Below, piece after piece: positions 17,534 through 26,499 of a DNA stretch of 64,000 bases (position 1 is the stretch's first letter; each line of letters starts with the position of its first letter). The notes beneath the pieces are model-generated. The model saw only the letters and a list, made by a program, of their open reading frames with translations, had not been told where the DNA came from and ran no database searches. Source of the DNA: Rhizobium leguminosarum bv. trifolii WSM2297 (GTDB lineage: Bacteria; Pseudomonadota; Alphaproteobacteria; Rhizobiales; Rhizobiaceae); contig NZ_JH719395.1 in assembly GCF_000271845.1 (NCBI RefSeq), positions 1,856,146-1,920,145 on the forward strand, written 5' to 3'. The position numbers were made by a program, and so were the translations under genes.

Positions 17534-18804
17534 GGCGTCACCCTCGATTGTGCGTCACGCTTCTGGAAGAGATCGTGGAAAACAGGAAATATTTCGCTTC
17601 GCCGGCAGACCTTGCGCATCGAAAGCGGCAGCAGCTCGGAGCGAATGCCGTCATAGAGCATCCAGAGCGGCGAACGCGATACCGACGAGTCGCCGCCCTC
17701 TTCGCCGACTTCGATATAGGCGAAATACTGGCAGAGCGGCAAAATCTCGCGCAGCAGCGATCCGCTCAGGTTTCCGTCCGAATGGGCGTTGTCGCCGTCC
17801 GAGGCCTGGGCACCGTAGATGTTCCACTCTGCCGGATCGAAACGCGCCGCGATGATCCCGCGCATCGCCGCAAGGGCGCTGGAGACCAGCGTGCCGCCGG
17901 TCGCCGGACCGTAGAAGAAGGTTTCCTCGTCGACTTCCTCGGCCTTGTCGGTATGGCGGATGAAGACGATCTCCACTTTCTTGTAGCGCTTCGACAGGAA
18001 AAGATAGAGCAGCAGGTAGAACCGCTTCGCGAGATCCTTCATGTGTTCCGACATCGAGCCGGAGACGTCCATCAGGCAGAACATCACGGCTTTGGCCACA
18101 GGTTTCGGCTCGTTTTCGAAACGGCGGTACCGCACGTCGAGCGGATCGATATAGGGAATGCGCCGGCTTTTTTCCGTCAGGGCTTTGAGTTTCGCCTCGA
18201 GCGCCAGGCGGCTCTCGCCGTCCTCGCACTCGTCGATCTGCCGCTGCAGGGCCTCGATCTCTTCGCGGCGCGGACGGTGAAGGGCGACGCGGCGCATCAT
18301 CGCCAGCCGCGTCGTGCGACCGACGGCGATGTTGGATGGCGATCCGGACACGGAATAGCCGGCCCGGTACGGAGTTTCCTCTTCGGTTTCGGCTAGACGC
18401 CGTTTGGCAAGGTCTGGGAGTTCCAGGTCGTCGAGAAATACATCCAGGAACTCTTCCCGGGTCAACACGAAACGGAAACCGTCCTCACCATCGCCTTCGC
18501 CCGCATCTTTTGGTTTCCCACCGTTCCTGCCCGGCGGCCGCGGAATGATATCGCCTTCGACGAAGGCCCTGTTTCCGGGCAGGATGTGATCGGCGGTGCC
18601 GCCCTCGCCTTTGCGAAGGCTCGGCTCGGCCATTCCGTCGATCGGCAGGCTGATCTCACCGCCGTCGAGCACATCGCGAATGTTTCGGTTTTGCAGAGAC
18701 CGTTTTACCGCCTGCTGCACGGCGCCTTTCATGCGCCGAAGAAACCGTTGCCGATTTTCCAGACTTTTACCGCGCGGATTTAGCCGACGGTCGACAATGT
18801 GCAT
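17530..18804 (-). CDS. DUF444 (YeaH/YhbH) family protein with VWA-like domain
   Basis: 424 aa. The N-terminal start of the family is clear (IVDRRLNPRGKSLENRQRFL). The C-terminal half carries a MIDAS-like DVSGSMSEHMKD inside a von Willebrand A-like fold, followed by KKVEIVFIRHTDKAEEVDEE. The equivalent E. coli gene yeaH is cotranscribed with the kinase yeaG. It lies 12 nt after prkA and overlaps spoVR, so the three products probably act together in a stress response; the molecular role is unknown. Confidence 0.94.
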   Translation of the reverse strand: MHIVDRRLNPRGKSLENRQRFLRRMKGAVQQAVKRSLQNRNIRDVLDGGEISLPIDGMAEPSLRKGEGGTADHILPGNRAFVEGDIIPRPPGRNGGKPKDAGEGDGEDGFRFVLTREEFLDVFLDDLELPDLAKRRLAETEEETPYRAGYSVSGSPSNIAVGRTTRLAMMRRVALHRPRREEIEALQRQIDECEDGESRLALEAKLKALTEKSRRIPYIDPLDVRYRRFENEPKPVAKAVMFCLMDVSGSMSEHMKDLAKRFYLLLYLFLSKRYKKVEIVFIRHTDKAEEVDEETFFYGPATGGTLVSSALAAMRGIIAARFDPAEWNIYGAQASDGDNAHSDGNLSGSLLREILPLCQYFAYIEVGEEGGDSSVSRSPLWMLYDGIRSELLPLSMRKVCRRSEIFPVFHDLFQKRDAQSRVTP

Positions 18805-18816
18805 ATTGGCTCCACA

Positions 18817-20760
18817 TTAACTTGCCTGTTTGACGCGCATGTACCATTCGACGAGGCGCCGAACCTGCCTCTCCGTGTAACCCCGCGCGGCCATGCGCGA
18901 GACGAATTCGCTGTGCTTCTTTTCTGTTTCCGAATCCTTCTTCGAGCCGAAGGAAATCACCGGCAAAAGATCCTCGACCTGCGAGAACATACGTTTCTCG
19001 ATCACTTCCCGGATCTTCTCGTAGCTCGTCCATGACGGATTTTTTCCGCCGTTTGCTGCCCGCGACCTCAACGAGAACTTGACGATTTCGTTGCGGAAAT
19101 CCTTCGGATTGGCAATTCCCGCCGGCTTTTCGATTTTCGTCAGTTCCTGATTGAGGAGCTCGCGGTCGAGAAGCTGGCCGGTATCGGGATCCTTGAAGTC
19201 CACGTCTTCGATCCAGGCATCGGCATAGTCTACGTAGCGGTCGAACAGGTTCTGTCCGTAGTCCGCATAGGATTCAAGATAAGCCTTCTGAATCTCATTG
19301 CCAATGAACTCTGCGTAACGCGGCGCAAGATCGGCCTTGATGAATTCCAGATATCGCTTCTCGACATCGTCGGTGAACTGCTCGCGGCGGATCGCCTGCT
19401 CCAGCACATACATCAGATGGACGGGATCGGCGCCGATATCCGTGGTGTCGTGGTTGAAGGTGGAGGCGAGCACCTTGAAGGCGAAGCGGGTCGATATGCC
19501 GTCCATGCCCTCATCGATGCCGGCGGCATCCCGGTATTCCTGAACGCTGCGGGCGCGCGGATCGGATTCTTTCAGGCTCTCGCCGTCATAGGTGCGCATC
19601 TTCGAGAAGAACGTCGAATTCTCGTGCTTGCGCAGGCGTGAAAGCACTGAAAAGCGAGCCAGCATTTCGAGCGTTGCCGGGGCGCACGGCGTATCGGCGA
19701 GTTCCGATCCCTCGATCAGCTTCTCGTAGATCTTCTGCTCTTCCGTCACCCGGAGGCAATAGGGCACCTTGATCACGCAGATACGGTCGATGAAGGCCTC
19801 GTTGTTCTTGTTGGCCTTGAAGGTCTGCCATTCCGCCTCGTTCGAATGCGCAAGCACGATGCCTGAAAAGGGTATGGCGCCGATATTCTCGGAGCCAATA
19901 TAGTTCCCCTCCTGCGTCGCCGTCAGCAGCGGATGCAGCATCTTGATCGGGGCCTTGAACATCTCGACGAATTCAAGCACGCCCTGATTGGCGCGGTTGA
20001 GCCCGCCCGAATAGCTGTAGGCGTCCGGATCGTTTTGGGAGTAGGTCTCCAGCTTGCGGATGTCGACCTTGCCGACCAGCGACGAAATATCCTGATTGTT
20101 CTCGTCTCCGGGTTCGGTCTTGGCGATGGCAATCTGGCGCAACCGCGAAGGTTGAACTCTGACGACACGGAAGCGGGAAATGTCGCCGCCGAAGTCGTCG
20201 AGCCGCTTCAGGCACCAGGGGCTCATCAGCCCGTTCAGGCGCCGCAGCGGGATGCCGTATTGCTCCTGGAGCAGCGACCCCATCGTCTCCGGATCGAAGA
20301 GGTTGAGCGGGCTTTCGAAAACGGGGCTGATCTCGTCGCCCGCCTTCAGCACGTAGATCGGATGAACCTCCATCAGCAGCTTCAGCCGCTCCGCCAAGGA
20401 CGACTTGCCGCCGCCGACCGGGCCGAGCAGGTAGAGGATTTGCTTGCGCTCTTCGAGCCCCTGCGCCGCGTGCCGGAAGAAGGAAACGATGCGTTCGATT
20501 GTCTCTTCCATGCCGTGAAAGCCGGCAAAGGCCGGATAGATCCGGATGGTCCTGTTCATGAAAATCCGGCCGAGCCGCGCATCCCTGGCGGTGTCGACCA
20601 TCTGCGGCTCACCGATTGCGGCGAGCAGGCGCTCGGTCGCATTGGCATAGGCGATCGGGTCCTTTTTACAGAGATCGAGATACTCGGCGACCGACATATC
20701 GGTTTCGCGGCGCGCTTCGTAACTGCGCGTAAACGCATCGAATACGGATTCGTTCAGCAT
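18817..20760 (-). CDS. prkA: PrkA family serine protein kinase
   Basis: 647 aa, the usual PrkA/YeaG length. The AAA+ N-terminal domain has a Walker A at residues 113-120 (GPVGGGKS), preceded by GMEETIERIVSFFRHAAQGL. The C-terminal PrkA domain includes the block ending YSYSGGLNRANQGVLEFVEM and the Arg/Lys-rich end RGYTERQVRRLVEWYMR. The ATG at 20760 has GGAGGGCCC just upstream; an in-frame ATG 11 codons earlier is less likely. It is the first gene of the triad, with a candidate EcfG-type promoter 35-60 nt upstream. Confidence 0.95.
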   Translation of the reverse strand: MLNESVFDAFTRSYEARRETDMSVAEYLDLCKKDPIAYANATERLLAAIGEPQMVDTARDARLGRIFMNRTIRIYPAFAGFHGMEETIERIVSFFRHAAQGLEERKQILYLLGPVGGGKSSLAERLKLLMEVHPIYVLKAGDEISPVFESPLNLFDPETMGSLLQEQYGIPLRRLNGLMSPWCLKRLDDFGGDISRFRVVRVQPSRLRQIAIAKTEPGDENNQDISSLVGKVDIRKLETYSQNDPDAYSYSGGLNRANQGVLEFVEMFKAPIKMLHPLLTATQEGNYIGSENIGAIPFSGIVLAHSNEAEWQTFKANKNNEAFIDRICVIKVPYCLRVTEEQKIYEKLIEGSELADTPCAPATLEMLARFSVLSRLRKHENSTFFSKMRTYDGESLKESDPRARSVQEYRDAAGIDEGMDGISTRFAFKVLASTFNHDTTDIGADPVHLMYVLEQAIRREQFTDDVEKRYLEFIKADLAPRYAEFIGNEIQKAYLESYADYGQNLFDRYVDYADAWIEDVDFKDPDTGQLLDRELLNQELTKIEKPAGIANPKDFRNEIVKFSLRSRAANGGKNPSWTSYEKIREVIEKRMFSQVEDLLPVISFGSKKDSETEKKHSEFVSRMAARGYTERQVRRLVEWYMRVKQAS

Positions 20761-20801
20761 GGGCCCTCCAGTAAGGTTATGCCGCAGGCTCAAAGTCGTA
20801 T

Positions 20802-20827
20802 AACCATCGAGATGGCTACGACGTTCC
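20802..20827 (-). promoter_or_regulatory. candidate EcfG (general stress sigma) promoter of prkA-DUF444-spoVR
   Basis: On the minus strand GGAAC (20827-20823) is followed after exactly 17 nt by GGTT (20805-20802). The alphaproteobacterial EcfG consensus is GGAAC-N16/17-cGTT, so only the first -10 base deviates. The predicted start near 20795 leaves a leader of about 35 nt before the prkA ATG. The E. coli counterpart yeaG is RpoS-dependent, which fits a stress-sigma promoter here. Confidence 0.55.
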
Positions 20828-21111
20828 TAAGAATCAATAATTTCGTAGGTATATTCGACGCTCACCGGCTGTTTCTTGCAACGCACAAAAACGTGCATGC
20901 ACCGGTTATTTTTACTCTACGAAACTGTTTCTCATTATAGTTGAAAAAAGCACCCGTGCGGTATCAGCACATTTCGCGACGTGACAGAAATATGAAAAGG
21001 GTGTGCAATGTCGCCCGTGATTCGAATTTTCGAAAAATCGACGATTGGCAGCCAAATCTGTGCAGAGTCGATGCGGGACAGTACGTGCCGGTCCGCACCT
21101 GACTGATGGAA

Positions 21112-21130
21112 ACGGCCGCATCGCGGCCGT
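21112..21130 (-). terminator. hairpin after the VOC gene
   Basis: ACGGCCGC (21112-21119) and GCGGCCGT (21123-21130) form a perfect 8-bp stem with loop ATC, 36 nt after the stop of the minus-strand VOC gene, followed on that strand by a short TTTCC. Probably the gene's terminator. Confidence 0.55.
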
Positions 21131-21166
21131 AAGCCAGTCGTTCGAATCGTTAGCCGCCGGCGCGAT

Positions 21167-21643
21167 TCAGCCGTTGAATGCCTTCTCCAACGCGGCGACA
21201 TCGATCTTGACCATGCCGAGCATCACCTCGGTCACGCGCTTGGCCCGCTCGTAGTTGTCGTCTGCGATCATTTCGGAAAGAATACGCGGCACGATCTGCC
21301 AGGAAAGACCCCAGCGGTCCTTCAGCCAGCCGCAGGCCTCCGGCATGCCGCCATTGGCGAGAAAGGCATCCCAGACCCGATCGATCTCGGCCTGGCTCTC
21401 CAGCAGAATCGCGATCGAAAAGGAATGGTTGAAGCTGTCGAGCGGGCCGGCCTTCATCGCCAGAAAGGCCTGATCGCCGAGCGTGAACTCGATCAGCTCG
21501 ACACTGCCGGGAGGCCCGCTCGGCGTTTCCGCCGGCAGGATGGTGGTGCGGCCGATCCTGGAGTCCGGGATGACAGATACGTAGAATTCGACGGCTTCGC
21601 GCGCTTCCTCGGCGAACCAGAGATTTGAAACGACCTTCGCCAT
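21167..21643 (-). CDS. VOC family protein (PhnB/3-demethylubiquinone methyltransferase-like)
   Basis: 158 aa. The blocks LWFAEEAREAVEFYVSVIPD, FNHSFSIAILLESQAEIDR and CGWLKDRWGLSWQIVPR are typical of the PhnB-like branch of the vicinal-oxygen-chelate superfamily, often annotated '3-demethylubiquinone-9 3-methyltransferase' without biochemical support. The role is unknown. The ATG at 21643 has GGAGGCTGTATC upstream. The frame runs far upstream without family resemblance, so the longer version is rejected. Confidence 0.88.
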   Translation of the reverse strand: MAKVVSNLWFAEEAREAVEFYVSVIPDSRIGRTTILPAETPSGPPGSVELIEFTLGDQAFLAMKAGPLDSFNHSFSIAILLESQAEIDRVWDAFLANGGMPEACGWLKDRWGLSWQIVPRILSEMIADDNYERAKRVTEVMLGMVKIDVAALEKAFNG

Positions 21644-21872
21644 GATACAGCCTCCTTGTTGACGATTGATCCGGACCACGGTCCGATGATCCAAGGACGC
21701 CCCGCCGGCGTGGGTTCCGACAGAGTGCAGCTGAAATTTTTGCATTGTGTCGCCGCTGCCGTATCCAGCGGCCCGGCCGCCATGCGCAAACCCCTTGGGA
21801 TACCGGCGGCTTGGGAATGAAAGCAGAACATCTTTTCTGGTCTTTCCCTCCCGAATCACTACATTACGCGCC

Positions 21873-24350
21873 ATGAGCAATAGTTTCGACGATATCCCCT
21901 TCTTCGACGAAGAGCCGGGCGAGATGGCGCGCAAGCCGCAGCCGCCTGCCGCGCCCGCCGGAAGGCCCCCCGCCACTGGCGGCATTGCCGCCCGCGCCAT
22001 GGCGGCCCGCGACGGCGGCAGCCGGCCGAATTATCTCGCCGGACTGAACCCCGAGCAGACCGAAGCCGTCGAAACCCTGGAAGGCCCGGTCCTCGTGCTT
22101 GCCGGCGCCGGCACCGGCAAGACGCGCGTGCTGACAACCCGCATTGCCCATATCCTCAATACCGGCCGCGCCTTCCCTTCGCAGATCCTCGCCGTCACCT
22201 TCACCAACAAGGCCGCCCGCGAGATGAAAGAGCGCATCGCGCTGCTGGTCGGCGGCGCCGTCGAAGGCATGCCCTGGCTCGGCACCTTCCACTCGATCGG
22301 CGTCAAACTTCTGCGCCGCCACGGCGAGCTCGTCGGCCTGCGCTCCGATTTCACCATTCTCGATACCGATGACGTCGTCCGCCTGATCAAGCAATTGATC
22401 CAGGCCGAAGGTCTCGACGACAAGCGCTGGCCGGCCAAACAGTTCGCCGGCATGATCGACACCTGGAAGAACAAGGGTCTCGGCCCCGCCGATATCCCCG
22501 AGGGTGACGCCCGCGCCTTTGCCAATGGCCGCGGCCGCGATCTCTATTTCGCCTATCAGGCGCGCCTGACGACGCTGAACGCCTGCGATTTCGGCGACCT
22601 CCTGATGCATCCGATCGCGATCTTCCGCAAGAACCCGGATCTCCTGAAGGAATATCACGGCCGCTTCCGTTACATCCTCGTCGACGAGTACCAGGACACC
22701 AACACCGCCCAATATATGTGGCTCCGCCTCCTCGCCCAGCGCGCCAGGGGCGAACCGCAGAACGTCTGCTGCGTCGGCGACGACGATCAGTCGATTTATG
22801 GCTGGCGCGGCGCCGAGGTCGACAACATCCTGCGCTTCGAAAAGGATTTCCCCGGCGCCAAGGTCATCAAGCTCGAGCGCAACTACCGTTCGACCGAACA
22901 TATCCTCGGGGCCGCCGCCCATCTGATCGCCCATAATGAAGGCCGCTTGGGCAAGACGCTGTTCACCGACCGCTCCGATCCGGACGATGTCAAGGTGCAG
23001 GTCCACGCCTCCTGGGATTCGGAGGAGGAAGCCCGTGCCATCGGCGAGGAGATCGAGCAGCTTCAGCGCGGCAAGCATCTTTTGAACGACATGGCGATCC
23101 TCGTGCGCGCCTCCTTCCAGATGCGCGAATTCGAAGACCGCTTCGTCACCCTCGGCCTCAACTACCGCGTCATCGGCGGCCCGCGCTTTTATGAGCGCCT
23201 CGAAATCCGCGATGCCATGGCCTATTTCCGCCTGGTCGCTCAAGCCTCCGACGACCTCGCCTTCGAGCGCATCATCAACACCCCGAAGCGCGGCCTCGGC
23301 GACACGACGGTGCGCGCGTTGCACGACTATGCCCGCGCCCGCGATATCCCGATGCTTGCGGCCGCCGCCGACATCATCGAGACCGACGAGCTGAAGCCGA
23401 AGGCGCGCAAAGCCCTCTTCGACGTGATTCAATCTTTCCGCCGGTGGCAGGAACTGCTTGAAAACACACCGCATACAGAACTTGCCGAGCAGATCCTCGA
23501 AGAGTCCGGCTATACCGATATGTGGAAGAACGACAAGAGCGCCGAAGCCCCCGGCCGCCTGGAAAACCTCAAGGAACTGATCCGCTCGATGGAAAGCTTC
23601 GAGTCGATGCGCGGCTTTCTCGAGCACGTCTCGCTTGTGATGGATGCAGAGACCAACGAGAACCTCGACGCCGTCTCGATCATGACCCTGCACTCGGCCA
23701 AGGGCCTTGAGTTCGACACCGTCTTCCTGCCCGGCTGGGAGGAAGGCCTCTTTCCCCACCAGCGCTCGCTGGATGAAAGCGGCCGCGCCGGTCTGGAGGA
23801 GGAACGCCGCCTCGCCTATGTCGGCATTACCCGCGCCAAGCACCGCTGCCACATCTGGTTCGTCTCCAACCGCCGCATCCATGGCCTCTGGCAATCGACC
23901 CTGCCTTCACGTTTCCTCGACGAGCTGCCGGAAACCCATGTCGAGGTCGCCGAAATGGAACAGAGCTACGGCGGTTACGGCCGCGGCGGCTACGGCCAGT
24001 CCCGTTTCGACAAGGCCGAACCCTTCGCCAATTCCTATTCCACGCCCGGCTGGAAACGCGCCCAGGCCAACAAGACCGACGCCACCCGCGACAATTGGGG
24101 CAGCCGCTCCGGCCACGCCGTCGAACGCATCGGTTATGGCGAAAGCGGCCCGAAGGGACGGACGATCGAAGGCGAGCTGGTGGCGAAATCGACGTCCTCG
24201 GAACCGTCAAAGTTCACCCTCGGGGACCGGGTATTCCACATGAAATTCGGCAACGGCAACATCACCGGCATCGAAGGCAACAAGCTGACGATCGAGTTCG
24301 ACCGCGCCGGGCAGAAGCGGGTCCTGGACGGGTTCGTCGAGCGCGTGTGA
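21873..24350 (+). CDS. uvrD: UvrD/PcrA-type DNA helicase (superfamily 1)
   Basis: 825 aa. SF1 helicase motifs appear in order: Q-motif LNPEQTEAVE, Walker A GAGTGKT at residues 78-84, motif Ia TFTNKAAREMKERI, motif II VDEYQDTN, motif III GDDDQSIYGWRGA, motif IV RNYRSTEHIL, motif V LHSAKGLEFDTVFLPGWEEG and motif VI AYVGITRAKHRC. The C-terminus ends in a PcrA-like Tudor-type segment (GDRVFHMKFGNGNITGIEGN). It unwinds DNA 3'-5' in repair and replication. ATG 21873 starts the conserved region; the frame extends upstream without similarity. Confidence 0.96.
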   Translation: MSNSFDDIPFFDEEPGEMARKPQPPAAPAGRPPATGGIAARAMAARDGGSRPNYLAGLNPEQTEAVETLEGPVLVLAGAGTGKTRVLTTRIAHILNTGRAFPSQILAVTFTNKAAREMKERIALLVGGAVEGMPWLGTFHSIGVKLLRRHGELVGLRSDFTILDTDDVVRLIKQLIQAEGLDDKRWPAKQFAGMIDTWKNKGLGPADIPEGDARAFANGRGRDLYFAYQARLTTLNACDFGDLLMHPIAIFRKNPDLLKEYHGRFRYILVDEYQDTNTAQYMWLRLLAQRARGEPQNVCCVGDDDQSIYGWRGAEVDNILRFEKDFPGAKVIKLERNYRSTEHILGAAAHLIAHNEGRLGKTLFTDRSDPDDVKVQVHASWDSEEEARAIGEEIEQLQRGKHLLNDMAILVRASFQMREFEDRFVTLGLNYRVIGGPRFYERLEIRDAMAYFRLVAQASDDLAFERIINTPKRGLGDTTVRALHDYARARDIPMLAAAADIIETDELKPKARKALFDVIQSFRRWQELLENTPHTELAEQILEESGYTDMWKNDKSAEAPGRLENLKELIRSMESFESMRGFLEHVSLVMDAETNENLDAVSIMTLHSAKGLEFDTVFLPGWEEGLFPHQRSLDESGRAGLEEERRLAYVGITRAKHRCHIWFVSNRRIHGLWQSTLPSRFLDELPETHVEVAEMEQSYGGYGRGGYGQSRFDKAEPFANSYSTPGWKRAQANKTDATRDNWGSRSGHAVERIGYGESGPKGRTIEGELVAKSTSSEPSKFTLGDRVFHMKFGNGNITGIEGNKLTIEFDRAGQKRVLDGFVERV

Positions 24351-24376
24351 CGTCCGTCAGCACGGCGCGAAAACGC

Positions 24377-24724
24377 TCACCCGAGCATCCGCATCCTGCC
24401 AAGACCCAGGATGTCGTTGACGAGCGCGATGCCTATGCCCGCGGCGACGATTCCCAATCCGATCAGAAAGAGCCGGCGCGACCGATCGTATTTGACGGCA
24501 AGCAGCGAGTCCCGCGCCAGGAGATCGGCAAAGACCTTCACCTGAATGGCTATGCCGATGGTCAGGAACAACATCGGCGGGATATCGATGCTGCTCCAGT
24601 CATTGGGATTGGAAACCCAGACACTGATGAAATTAAGCGAAAAGCCGAGGATGATCCCGGCCGCCGTCAGCGATCCGTTGCGGAACGTCGCATCGATCTT
24701 CTCGTTCGGCTCTGCCTCGGACAT
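24377..24724 (-). CDS. small membrane protein, unknown function
   Basis: 115 aa with three likely membrane spans (TAAGIILGFSLNFISVWV, LFLTIGIAIQVKVFADLL, LFLIGLGIVAAGIGIALV). No family recognised. The ATG at 24724 has GGAAGCG upstream; the 44 residues encoded before it look like non-coding extension. It is convergent with the helicase gene, 26 nt away. Confidence 0.65.
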   Translation of the reverse strand: MSEAEPNEKIDATFRNGSLTAAGIILGFSLNFISVWVSNPNDWSSIDIPPMLFLTIGIAIQVKVFADLLARDSLLAVKYDRSRRLFLIGLGIVAAGIGIALVNDILGLGRMRMLG

Positions 24725-25108
24725 GGTTTCGCTTCCGGCTTGCTTCTGAGCAAGAAAGGCAGAAATCGCTGCCGTGAGCAAGATCGGCCGAGGGCATGAC
24801 GCCGAAAAGTGAAGCGGTTTTCGGGCGACATCATTCTCTAACTCCAGTTCTAGCATCGCGCTTCCGGCACGGCGAACGAAATGCGCAAAGCCGCGGCGAC
24901 GCGTTCTGATGTGATCGCCGGCGCAGAACTCCGTTAGGCCGAACCCATAAAACTGTAAAAATACAATAATTCCAACACGATACCTTTGGTAAGCGAAAAA
25001 TTAACGTGTCAAAACGTCGCTTTGACGCTTTGCGCAAATCAGCTTAGCGGGGAATCTGCCCGTCCATGAAAGATGGGCTTCACGACGAACTTTTCGAAGG
25101 AGGTTCAA
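24725..25108. other. divergent intergenic region
   Basis: 384 bp between the divergent small membrane gene and the EF-hand gene. It is A+T-rich around 24950-25010, as expected for promoters on both strands, but no clear sigma-factor motif was identified. No additional gene seen. Confidence 0.6.
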
Positions 25109-25612
25109 GTGACGAGTGTTTCATCTCTCGGCAGCACATTATCCCAGTACCAGTCTCCGCTCTCCAGCCTCGACAAGAATGGCGACGGCGTCATTTCGGC
25201 GGACGAGCTCGCCGCCGCATCGCAGTCCTCATCATCCGGCACGACTGCGACCGCCACCGACAGCGGCGACAGCAGCGCCGATATCGTCAAGAAGATCACC
25301 GCCGACATCCTGTCGCTGATGCTGTCCCTGCAGAAGACCGACGGCAGCAACGATCAGAACGACGGCGGCGATCAGAGCGACGACGCCTCCAAGGGCGTCT
25401 TTGCCGCGATGGATAGCAATGGCGACGGCAAGTTGAGCGAGGCAGAATTCCTCGCCGCCGATCCGAGTAAGATCAGCACTTCAGGCGACAGCGATCCTCT
25501 CCTCACCAAAGTGCTGAGCGACATGCAGACGGCCCTCCAAGCCCATCGCAATACCTACGGCGCATCTCCCGTGGCAGATGATTCCGCAGCCGACGACGCG
25601 ACCGCGGCATAG
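25109..25612 (+). CDS. EF-hand calcium-binding protein
   Basis: 167 aa, acidic, Ser/Thr-rich and with no visible signal peptide. Two canonical 12-residue EF-hand loops are present: DKNGDGVISADE at residues 22-33 and DSNGDGKLSEAE at 102-113, each with Asp/Asn/Asp at positions 1, 3 and 5 and Glu at 12. The 68-residue spacer between them is low complexity (SSSSGTTATATDSGDSS) plus a hydrophobic helix (ITADILSLMLSLQ). GTG 25109 is chosen because AAGGAGG sits 5 nt upstream; an earlier in-frame start at 25073 lacks one. Role unknown; calcium binding is inferred from the loops. Confidence 0.85.
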   Translation: MTSVSSLGSTLSQYQSPLSSLDKNGDGVISADELAAASQSSSSGTTATATDSGDSSADIVKKITADILSLMLSLQKTDGSNDQNDGGDQSDDASKGVFAAMDSNGDGKLSEAEFLAADPSKISTSGDSDPLLTKVLSDMQTALQAHRNTYGASPVADDSAADDATAA

Positions 25613-25622
25613 TTCGGCAAGG

Positions 25623-25640
25623 GGCTCCGCCGGGGGAGCC
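25623..25640 (+). terminator. possible terminator after the EF-hand gene
   Basis: GGCTCC (25623-25628) pairs with GGAGCC (25635-25640) shortly after the stop codon. There is no T-run, so this is weak. Confidence 0.35.
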
Positions 25641-25857
25641 TCGATCCACCAGACGCAGAAGCGTCTTCCGCCTTTCCTCCATTTCGACACGAGAGCAGCC
25701 GGCTCTCGCATTGATTGCATTAGCGTATTCTTTTTCAGCCAGCCACTACCGCTAGTACCAGAATTAACACTTGCGCGTCGGCGCTCGGAAATCCACTAGT
25801 TGATGCGTTCAATATGCTTGGCGTCTTACACTGGAATAAGCGAAGGGATTGGCCTTG

Positions 25858-26484
25858 ATGAAAGCGCTGCTGCTCGTCGACATTCAGAATGGCTTCTGTC
25901 CGGGCGGCAATCTGCCGGTAGCGGATGGCGACAAGGTGGTTCCCGTCGCAAACAGCCTGATCGACAGCGGTAAATACGATCTGATCGTCGCCTCGCAGGA
26001 TTGGCATCCGCCGGGCCATGGCAGTTTCGCTTCCGCCCATCCGGGTGCCGCGCCTTTCGAGATGGGCGAACTGTCGGGCAAGCCGCAGATGATGTGGCCC
26101 GACCACTGCATTCAGGGCACGCTCGATGCCGAACTGCATCCCGCGCTGAAATCCGAAGAGATCGACCTGATCCAGCAGAAGGGCGAGGATCCCGATATCG
26201 ACAGCTATTCGGCCTTCCGCGACAACGACCGCGATGCCTCGACCGGCCTTGCCGATTTCCTCGAGGGCCAGGGTGTCACCGATCTCGACGTCTGCGGGCT
26301 GGCGACCGACTATTGCGTCAAGTTCTCCGCGCTCGACGCGCTGGAGATGATCCCCGGTGTCCGCGTCCGCTTCATCGAGGATGCAAGCCGCGGCATCACC
26401 CCCGAAGGCGTCGCCGCCGCCATCGAGGAAATGCGGGCGCGAGGCATCGCTGTGATCGAAAGCGTCGACGTGTTGCGCGAATAA
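25858..26484 (+). CDS. pncA: nicotinamidase (bifunctional nicotinamidase/pyrazinamidase)
   Basis: 208 aa. Cysteine-hydrolase family with Asp8 in LLLVDIQNGFCPGG, the metal-site block SQDWHPPGHGSF, the WPDHCIQGT block and catalytic Cys153 in GLATDYCVK. It converts nicotinamide to nicotinate in NAD salvage. The ATG at 25858 begins the conserved core; TTG 25849 is an alternative 3 codons upstream. Confidence 0.95.
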   Translation: MKALLLVDIQNGFCPGGNLPVADGDKVVPVANSLIDSGKYDLIVASQDWHPPGHGSFASAHPGAAPFEMGELSGKPQMMWPDHCIQGTLDAELHPALKSEEIDLIQQKGEDPDIDSYSAFRDNDRDASTGLADFLEGQGVTDLDVCGLATDYCVKFSALDALEMIPGVRVRFIEDASRGITPEGVAAAIEEMRARGIAVIESVDVLRE

Positions 26485-26499
26485 GCTGCCGGCAGCCCC

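Larger units (their letters stand above)
20761..21166. other. intergenic region upstream of prkA
   Basis: This 406-bp gap contains the candidate stress promoter (20802-20827) near its left end and a hairpin (21112-21130) near its right end. The middle is A+T-richer than the surroundings and shows no convincing ORF. Confidence 0.7.

Noticed and set aside
21130..21160. GTTCGAATC-like string suggesting a tRNA T-loop
   Set aside because: No acceptor stem, anticodon arm or CCA-end context could be built around it.
21864..23894. 676-aa open frame on the minus strand opposite uvrD
   Set aside because: It is antisense to a helicase with every SF1 motif intact; high third-position G+C keeps the opposite frame open. 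Its product is low-complexity and resembles no family.
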